Shown here: one piece after another, positions 58,261-64,000 of the stretch
Position numbering within the stretch: position 1 is the first letter of the stretch
Layout of the letters: the number at the start of each line of letters is the position of its first letter
DNA from: Buchnera aphidicola (Nurudea yanoniella)
Lineage (GTDB): Bacteria; Pseudomonadota; Gammaproteobacteria; Enterobacterales; Enterobacteriaceae
Assembly (NCBI GenBank): GCA_039829995.1
Contig: CP140036.1
Span: 1 to 64,000, forward strand
Reading direction: 5' to 3'
Length of the DNA: 64,000 bases
Notes under the pieces: model-generated
What the model was told of the DNA's origin: nothing
Databases searched by the model: none
What the model saw: the letters and a program-made list of their open reading frames with translations, nothing else
Made by a program: the position numbers and the translations under genes

Positions 58261-59274
58261 ATGCGAATATTGGGAATTGAAACTTCTTGTGATGATACTG
58301 GAATTGCAGTATATGATGATGTTCAAGGTATTATTATAAATAAATTATATAATCAATCTTATCTTCATAATTTTTATGGAGGTATAGTCCCTGAATTAGC
58401 TTCTAGAAAACATCTTGAAATGTTATCACTTTTAATTAAAGATATTTTACAAAATTGCTATATTGATAAACATTCTATAGATGGTATTGCTTATACAGCT
58501 GGACCTGGATTAGTTGGTTCTTTATTAGTAGGAGCATCTTTATCTACTGCATTAGCTTTTTCTTTAAATATTCCTACCATTCAAGTGAATCATATGGAAG
58601 GTCACTTATTAACTCCTATGTTGGAAATAAAAAAACCAAAATTTCCATTTTTAGGATTATTGGTATCTGGAGGACATACACAATTAATTAATGCATGGAA
58701 TATTGGAAAATATGAATTATTAGGAGAAACACTAGATGATGCTGTAGGCGAAGCATTTGACAAAGTAGCTAAATTATTAGGACTAGATTATCCAGGAGGG
58801 CCTAATTTATCTAATTTAGCAAAATCGGGAATATCTGGTTATTTTAATTTTCCACGTCCAATGATAAATCAAAACAATTTAAATTTTAGTTTTTCTGGTT
58901 TAAAAACTTTTGTTTCTAATGTTATAAAATCGGAAGGAAATAGTTTGCAAACTCGTGCAAATATTGCTAAAGAATTTGAAAATTCAGTTATAGACGTTTT
59001 AGTTACAAAAAGTAAAAAAGCTTTAAAAGAATTGAATTATTCTACTTTAGTAGTTTCTGGAGGTGTTAGTGTCAATACAGAATTGAGAAAACAAATGAAT
59101 AATATGATTAATGATATTAGAGGAGAAGTATTTTATCCTAGAGCAGAATTATGTACCGATAATGGAGCAATGATTGCATATGTAGGTATGTTGCGATTTA
59201 AAAAATTTAGCAATTTTAATTTAGAAATTTTTGTATATCCCAAATGGTCTATTAGTGATTTAAAATCGATTTAA
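58261..59274 (+). CDS. tsaD: tRNA N6-adenosine threonylcarbamoyltransferase TsaD
   Basis: TsaD, with TsaB and TsaE, transfers the threonylcarbamoyl group to A37 of ANN-decoding tRNAs. The 337-residue product equals the E. coli length. The ASKA-fold motif GIETSCDDTGIAVYD is at the N-terminus, the metal-binding HMEGH at about residue 111, and nucleotide-binding SGGHTQL and GEAFDKVAKLLGL with GGVSVNTELR toward the C-terminus. It is divergent from rpsU, as in E. coli. Confidence 0.97.
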   Translation: MRILGIETSCDDTGIAVYDDVQGIIINKLYNQSYLHNFYGGIVPELASRKHLEMLSLLIKDILQNCYIDKHSIDGIAYTAGPGLVGSLLVGASLSTALAFSLNIPTIQVNHMEGHLLTPMLEIKKPKFPFLGLLVSGGHTQLINAWNIGKYELLGETLDDAVGEAFDKVAKLLGLDYPGGPNLSNLAKSGISGYFNFPRPMINQNNLNFSFSGLKTFVSNVIKSEGNSLQTRANIAKEFENSVIDVLVTKSKKALKELNYSTLVVSGGVSVNTELRKQMNNMINDIRGEVFYPRAELCTDNGAMIAYVGMLRFKKFSNFNLEIFVYPKWSISDLKSI

Positions 59275-59368
59275 TTTTAGACATTAATACAAAATTATAG
59301 GTATATATTAAAACACATTAAATAATTAATCTTTATTTTAAATTAAAAGATATGTGTTTATATATTTT

Positions 59369-60010
59369 TTATTTATAAAATTTGATATATTCTTTTAAAT
59401 CTTGAATAGTTAAAATTGGAATTTTATGTATTTTAGAAAATTTTATGATTTCAGATAATTTTGACATGGATCCGTCTTTATTTGTTAATTCGCATAATGT
59501 TCCAACCGGTTTAAATCCAGCTAATGTGACTAGTTCTATGGTTGCTTCTGTATGACCAGATCGTCCAAAAATTCCATTTTTGTGCGCTTGTAGCGGAAAT
59601 ATATGTCCAGGTCTATTTAAATCTTGTGGTTTTGCATTGTCTTTTATAGCTGTTCGAATAGTTGTTATTCGATCTTTAGCAGATACTCCAGTGGATACTC
59701 CTTGAGCAGCTTCTATCGTTATAGTAAAATTAGTTCCAAATTTACTTGTATTATTTTTTACCATGAACGGTAATTCTAATTGTTTACGTTTAGACTCAGT
59801 GATGCAAAGGCATACAATTCCACTTCCGTATCGAATTGTCAATGCCATTTGTCTAACAGTTATTATTTCTGCTGGAAAAATTATATCTCCTTCATTTTCT
59901 CGATTTATTCCATCTAAAACTATTGCTCCATTTCCTAATTTTAGTGAATTTATTGCTGTTTTAACACGGATTTTTGGAATAGTGGAAAATAAAGAATTAT
60001 GTTTTTTCAT
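59369..60010 (-). CDS. ribB: 3,4-dihydroxy-2-butanone 4-phosphate synthase
   Basis: RibB converts ribulose-5-phosphate to the four-carbon precursor of riboflavin, a vitamin that Buchnera supplies to aphids. The 213-residue product has the family length (217). Metal-binding and acidic loop residues are visible in [13 protein letters not shown] (here [11 protein letters not shown]), and the substrate-binding [10 protein letters not shown] and [12 protein letters not shown] motifs are intact. In E. coli an FMN riboswitch precedes ribB; none is recognisable in the 180 bp upstream here. Confidence 0.97.
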   Translation of the reverse strand: MKKHNSLFSTIPKIRVKTAINSLKLGNGAIVLDGINRENEGDIIFPAEIITVRQMALTIRYGSGIVCLCITESKRKQLELPFMVKNNTSKFGTNFTITIEAAQGVSTGVSAKDRITTIRTAIKDNAKPQDLNRPGHIFPLQAHKNGIFGRSGHTEATIELVTLAGFKPVGTLCELTNKDGSMSKLSEIIKFSKIHKIPILTIQDLKEYIKFYK

Positions 60011-60192
60011 TTTAACCTTTTTATAGAAATGATATTTATTGTGAATTCAATATTTTAGATAAAAATATAATTAAACTTTATTTAATCTTATATTTTAATA
60101 TATTATTATTTTTATTGAAAATAAAATTTTTAAATATTTTTATTAGTAGTTTTTTAAAAAAGTTTTTATCAATTTATAGAGAGAGATTATGT

Positions 60193-61467
60193 ATGAAAAT
60201 ATATTTAGTAGGAGGTGCTGTTCGAGATAAATTATTACATATTCCAATTAAAGATAGAGATTGGGTTATTACTGGAGCTACTCCGAAAATGTTATTAAAT
60301 ATGAATTTTAAACAAGTGGGAAAAGATTTTCCCGTATTTTTGCATCCATATAGTAAAGAAGAGTATTCATTAGCTAGGATTGATAGAAAAATGGGAACAG
60401 GTTATACAGGATTTACTACTTTTTATTGCAGAAAGACTACTTTACAAGAAGATTTAATAAGAAGAGATTTGACAATAAATGCTATAGCTCAAGATAAGGA
60501 TGGAAATTATATTGATTTTTTTTGTGGATTAAAAGATTTACAAAATAGAATTTTCCGACATATTTCTCTTGCATTTTGTGAAGATCCTCTGAGAATTTTT
60601 AGAATAGCACGTTTTTCTTCAGAATTTAATCATTTCGGTTTTCAGATTGCTCAAGAAACAATGAAATTAATGATCAATATGGTAAAAAATAAAGAATTAT
60701 TATGTTTAACTCATGATAGAATTTGGAAAGAAACAAAAAAAGCACTAAACACGTGTAATCCTCATGTATATTTTCAAGTGTTATATTATTGTAATGCTTT
60801 ATCCTTAGTGTATCCCGAAATAAATATAGTGTGTCAGTATGAATTTTATAAAATTCATAGGTATCATAAAAATTTTTTTATTAAATTTAATTTTTTTTTT
60901 GAAATTGCAAAAATTTCTAATTTAAATAAAGATATAGATATTAAATTTGCTTATTTATGTAATATGATTTGTCAATTTCAATCGAAAAATGTTCGTTGTT
61001 TTTTATTTGAAATATATGATGAAATTTCAAATAAATTTGTAAAGATATTATGCAAACGTTTATGTATTCCTTCTTATATAAAAGACCTATCTGTTATTTT
61101 TTCTAGTTTTTTTAAATTTTTAAATTTCATTCATTTTAGATCTGCAAAAGATATTATTACATTTTTTAATAAAATAGATGCATGGAGAAAACCAGTTAGA
61201 GTTCAAAAGTTATCTATTTTAATTGATTTATATATATCTAGTTCTCAGAATATAAACATTAAAAATTCGTATCAAGGTAATTTTTTACAAAGTGCTTTTA
61301 ATATTGCTAATCAAGTTTCTATTAAATCAATTTTATACTTAGGATTTACAGGAATTGAAATACGAAATGAATTAGTGCGTTTAAGAATAATTGCAATTAA
61401 CAAATGGAAAAAAAAATTGAATCATTTAAAATTAATAAATGCAAAGATAAATAATAAAGGAGAGTAA
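60193..61467 (+). CDS. cca: CCA tRNA nucleotidyltransferase, HD domain degenerate
   Basis: Cca adds or repairs the 3' CCA of tRNAs. I start at the ATG at 60193, preceded by GAGAGATT, because the encoded MKIYLVGGAVRDKLL aligns with the family N-terminus; this gives 424 residues (412 in E. coli). The catalytic carboxylates lie in KDRDWVITGATP, and RRDLTINAIAQD and EDPLRIFRIARF are intact. In the C-terminal half, the HD phosphohydrolase motif CHDLGK of the E. coli enzyme reads CNMICQ, so that activity is probably lost. None of the five tRNA genes here encodes CCA, so the synthetase function is essential. The 3' end overlaps uppP by 36 bp. Confidence 0.94.
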   Translation: MKIYLVGGAVRDKLLHIPIKDRDWVITGATPKMLLNMNFKQVGKDFPVFLHPYSKEEYSLARIDRKMGTGYTGFTTFYCRKTTLQEDLIRRDLTINAIAQDKDGNYIDFFCGLKDLQNRIFRHISLAFCEDPLRIFRIARFSSEFNHFGFQIAQETMKLMINMVKNKELLCLTHDRIWKETKKALNTCNPHVYFQVLYYCNALSLVYPEINIVCQYEFYKIHRYHKNFFIKFNFFFEIAKISNLNKDIDIKFAYLCNMICQFQSKNVRCFLFEIYDEISNKFVKILCKRLCIPSYIKDLSVIFSSFFKFLNFIHFRSAKDIITFFNKIDAWRKPVRVQKLSILIDLYISSSQNINIKNSYQGNFLQSAFNIANQVSIKSILYLGFTGIEIRNELVRLRIIAINKWKKKLNHLKLINAKINNKGE

Positions 61468-62253
61468 TAATCGATAAATGATAAATGGTATAAATGAGCA
61501 AACGCTGATTATTTTAAAGTATTTTTGCATAAAAATACTTGATGTGATAAAAGAAGAGAGAAAACTTATAAAAAGAAGAGGGATAGTATGTAATGATATA
61601 ATTTCAATATTTTTACATATGTCTAAAATCATCGCTCCAAAAAAAATTGGAACAGATATGATGTAAGAAAAATATGTAGATTTACCTTGATTTATTCCTA
61701 TTAAAATTCCTATCGAAATTGTAGAACAAGATCTAGAAAATCCTGGCCATAAAGCTAAACATTGAAAACATCCTATAATAAACGATTGTAATAGACTTAT
61801 ATTTTTACTTTTATATTTTGTTTTTTTTTTAAATATTTCAGATAATGTTAGTAATATAGAACCTAATATAATAGGAAACGTTATGTTTTTTGAATTAAAT
61901 GGAAATTTTATGTATTTACTTACAAATATTTCCATGAATATTATAGGAATAGTGCTAATTAGTATATGACTATAGGACAAGTTGTTTTTGTAAGTAAATT
62001 TACGTTTTTTTATAAAACATGAATAAAACAATTTAGAAAATGTATTTTTAAAATATAACAATATTGATAGAGATGTTCCAAATTGTATAAATGAATTTAA
62101 AATTTTTATCTCATTGATTTCAAATTTAAAAAATTTAGAAAGAATAATTATATGACAAGTTGATGAGATAGGAAAAAATTCAGTTATTCCTCCAATAACT
62201 CCTAAAATAATTGTAATAAATATGTGATAAGTAATAGGTATATATTCGTTCAT
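61432..62253 (-). CDS. uppP: Undecaprenyl-diphosphatase UppP (BacA)
   Basis: UppP dephosphorylates undecaprenyl pyrophosphate, recycling the lipid carrier of peptidoglycan. The 273-residue product has the E. coli length and many hydrophobic segments. The active-site motifs are EFFPISSTCHIII (residues ~26-38, with the catalytic Glu and His) and the later PGFSRSCSTISIGI. The Gly of the family SSSGH is a Cys here, and the Gly of PGFSRSGAT is also a Cys; these are conservative in size. It converges on and overlaps cca. Confidence 0.93.
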   Translation of the reverse strand: MNEYIPITYHIFITIILGVIGGITEFFPISSTCHIIILSKFFKFEINEIKILNSFIQFGTSLSILLYFKNTFSKLFYSCFIKKRKFTYKNNLSYSHILISTIPIIFMEIFVSKYIKFPFNSKNITFPIILGSILLTLSEIFKKKTKYKSKNISLLQSFIIGCFQCLALWPGFSRSCSTISIGILIGINQGKSTYFSYIISVPIFFGAMILDICKNIEIISLHTIPLLFISFLSSFITSSIFMQKYFKIISVCSFIPFIIYRLLLSFIIYLCIY

Positions 62254-62302
62254 ATTATTTTATTTATAAAATTTTTATTAAGATTTATAAGTTTAATTAA
62301 AA

Positions 62303-62338
62303 ATAGGTAAAACGGAAAATATATACCGTCTTACCTAT
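62303..62338 (-). terminator. Terminator of the pts operon
   Basis: ATAGGTAA-A-ACGG (62303-62315) pairs with CCGT-C-TTACCTAT (62326-62338), 12 pairs with one A-C mismatch over a 10-nt loop. On the minus strand it is followed by TTTTTAATTAAAC. It begins 6 bp after the crr stop. Confidence 0.85.
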
Positions 62339-62343
62339 GAATT

Positions 62344-62850
62344 TTATTTTTCTATAGAAAAAATTATAGTTTCACCTGCAATAATTTGACCTGACTTTTT
62401 GTCCATTTTTTTAAACAATTCTATGTTTGATATAACTACAGGTGTTAATATAGATTTAGCTGTTTTTTTTAAAAGAGACAAATTTACGCTAATAATAGGA
62501 TCTCCTATTTTTACAATTTGATTTTCTTCAGCTAATTTTTTAAATCCAATACCTTTTAATTTTACTGTATCTATTCCAAAATGTACAAAAAGTTCTGCAT
62601 TATTTTCATCTGATTTTATTGAAAACGCATGTAATGTTTTAAATATTTTTCCGATTATTCCATTAATAGGAGATAGTATAATATTGCTTGTTGGAAAAAT
62701 AGCAATTCCATCTCCTACTATTTTTTTTGAAAATACGACATCAGGAACTTCTTTAAGATTTACTATGTTTCCAGATAATGGAGCAAAAATATTTATTTTT
62801 TTTTTATGAATAGTATGTTTATTGCCAAAGAGATTAGAAAATAAATTCAT
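62344..62850 (-). CDS. crr: Glucose-specific PTS enzyme IIA
   Basis: EIIA-Glc takes phosphate from HPr and passes it to the sugar permease. The 168-residue product is one short of E. coli (169). The phosphorylated histidine lies in [15 protein letters not shown], and the auxiliary histidine in LHAFSIKSD. It lies 25 bp downstream of ptsI. In an obligate symbiont lacking adenylate cyclase control it is likely kept for sugar uptake rather than for regulation. Confidence 0.97.
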   Translation of the reverse strand: MNLFSNLFGNKHTIHKKKINIFAPLSGNIVNLKEVPDVVFSKKIVGDGIAIFPTSNIILSPINGIIGKIFKTLHAFSIKSDENNAELFVHFGIDTVKLKGIGFKKLAEENQIVKIGDPIISVNLSLLKKTAKSILTPVVISNIELFKKMDKKSGQIIAGETIIFSIEK

Positions 62851-62875
62851 ATTTCTTCCTGTGAATAATTTTTTA

Positions 62876-64000
62876 TTAACTATCTATAAAATGTTCGTTG
62901 ATAATATTTGTTATTTCTTTTGATGTTGATTGAGACAAAACATGTTTTGCTAAATTTTCAGCGTCTACGAAATTCGTTTTTCGAATTATGTTTTTTATTT
63001 TTGGAATTATTGGAGCACTCATGCTAAATTTATCTAATCCCATTCCAAGCAATAATGCGGTAGCTTTTTCGTCTCCAGCTAATTCTCCACACATACTTGT
63101 CCATTTTCCAGTGTCATGTGAAGAATGGATTACTTGTTGAATTAAATTTAATACTGGTGGACTCATAGGATTATATAAGTTCGAAATTAAGTCATTTCCT
63201 CTATCAACAGCTAATGTGTATTGTGTTAAATCATTACTTCCTATGCTAAAAAAATCAACTTCTTTTGCCAAATGTTGCGAGATTACTGCAGATGCTGGTG
63301 TTTCTATCATGACTCCTATTTCTATATTAGAATCGAATGGTATTTTTTTATTTTTAAGGACAAATTTTAGTTTTTTGAGTTCTTCTTTCAAATCTTGTAC
63401 TTCTTCTACAGAAATAATCATAGGAAACATAATTTTTAATTTCCCAAAAACAGACGCTCTTAATATTGCAGTTAGTTGAGCATGTAAAATTTCTTTTTTG
63501 TCCATTGATATACGTATAGCTCGCCATCCTAAAAATGGATTGTCTTCTTTGGGAACATTCATATATGATAAATTTTTATCTCCGCCTATATCCATAGTTC
63601 TTATAATGACGGATTTTTTATGCATTTTTTTTGCAACTATTTTATATGCATTAAATTGTTCTTCTTCAGTAGGAAAAGAATTTCTATTCATAAACAGAAA
63701 TTCTGTTCGATATAGTCCAATGCACTCTGCTCCATTTTTTTTTGCACTAGAAATATCATTAATTGTTCCTATATTTGCCCCGATTTCTATCCTATGTCCG
63801 TCAATAGTAATTGCATGTAGATATTTTAGTTTTTTTAAGCTATTTTTTTTTGATTCATATTTTTTTTGTATTTTTTTTATCTCTTGTATTTTAGATAATT
63901 TTGGATTAATAAATATAGCATTATTAATTCCATCTAATATTAAAAAATCATTGTTTTTTACTTTTTTTGTAATGTTTCCAGTTCCAACAATTGCTGGTAT
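62876..64000 (-). CDS. ptsI: PTS enzyme I, C-terminal part (cut by window edge)
   Basis: Enzyme I transfers phosphate from phosphoenolpyruvate to HPr. The frame is open to the window edge and covers about 375 residues, starting at the segment equivalent to [15 protein letters not shown] (about residue 205 of the 575-residue E. coli protein). The PEP-binding domain is complete: [28 protein letters not shown], the signature [21 protein letters not shown] (core [12 protein letters not shown]) and the active-site MCGELAGDE with Cys. The phosphohistidine domain lies outside the window. It is followed by crr. Confidence 0.97.
   Translation of the reverse strand: MPAIVGTGNITKKVKNNDFLILDGINNAIFINPKLSKIQEIKKIQKKYESKKNSLKKLKYLHAITIDGHRIEIGANIGTINDISSAKKNGAECIGLYRTEFLFMNRNSFPTEEEQFNAYKIVAKKMHKKSVIIRTMDIGGDKNLSYMNVPKEDNPFLGWRAIRISMDKKEILHAQLTAILRASVFGKLKIMFPMIISVEEVQDLKEELKKLKFVLKNKKIPFDSNIEIGVMIETPASAVISQHLAKEVDFFSIGSNDLTQYTLAVDRGNDLISNLYNPMSPPVLNLIQQVIHSSHDTGKWTSMCGELAGDEKATALLLGMGLDKFSMSAPIIPKIKNIIRKTNFVDAENLAKHVLSQSTSKEITNIINEHFIDS

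Noticed and set aside
59763..60026. An 87-codon frame opposite the ribB N-terminus
   Set aside because: It mirrors conserved ribB codons and has no ribosome-binding site or known domain.
60011..60192. A possible FMN riboswitch upstream of ribB, as in E. coli
   Set aside because: The conserved RFN-element segments could not be found in the 180 AT-rich bases between ribB and cca.

Overview
The window is about three-quarters A+T, densely packed with intact housekeeping genes of gammaproteobacterial type, and carries no insertion sequences, prophage or CRISPR. The gene order (mnmG, atpBEFHAGDC, gyrB, dnaN, rpmH-rnpA-yidD-yidC-mnmE, groESL, ftsY, rpoH, glmS/glmU, metE, purH, rpoBC and L7/L12-L10-L1-L11 operons, tRNA cluster, murB, metF, argGH, cysE, rpsU-dnaG-rpoD, tsaD, ribB, cca, uppP, crr-ptsI) is the hallmark order of Buchnera aphidicola, the obligate nutritional endosymbiont of aphids. 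Position 1 is the ATG of mnmG, the conventional start of Buchnera chromosome records. I assign the genus with high confidence. The aphid host cannot be named from sequence alone.

Layout. 1-8544: mnmG and the complete F1Fo ATP synthase operon on the plus strand. 8625-13247: gyrB and dnaN on the minus strand, then a gene-free stretch where dnaA normally lies. 13248-17739: rpmH, rnpA, yidD, yidC, mnmE, mutH. 17776-20229: tRNA-Phe and the groESL chaperonin operon with a sigma-32 type promoter and a hairpin terminator. 20604-24399: dnaC, an rsmD gene frameshifted at two poly-A tracts, ftsY, rpoH. 24466-31047: glmS, glmU, yigL, metE. 31643-45489: purH and the large minus-strand transcription/translation block rpoC, rpoB, rplL, rplJ, rplA, rplK, nusG, secE. 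45894-46275: four tRNA genes (Thr-Gly-Tyr-Thr). 46466-53722: coaA, murB, metF, argG, argH and a decayed cysE. 53979-58011: rpoD, dnaG, rpsU. 58261-64000: tsaD, ribB, cca, uppP, crr and the C-terminal two-thirds of ptsI, cut by the window edge.

The genes serve energy (ATP synthase, PTS), core information processing, envelope precursor supply (GlmS, GlmU, MurB, UppP) and host nutrition (MetE/MetF, ArgG/ArgH, RibB). The interesting biology is erosion. dnaA is missing from its usual site. argE/argC/argB are missing between metF and argG. CysE has lost its catalytic histidine loop and its C-terminus. rsmD is readable only if polymerase slippage corrects two A-tracts. The Cca HD phosphohydrolase motif is gone. 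A tRNA-Thr shows an apparent compensatory G19-C56 to A19-U56 change.

The most unusual structural feature is a perfect 70-bp-arm palindrome centred on the metE terminator, in which the last 43 nt of metE are repeated in inverted orientation. I see no new defence, mobile or biosynthetic system.
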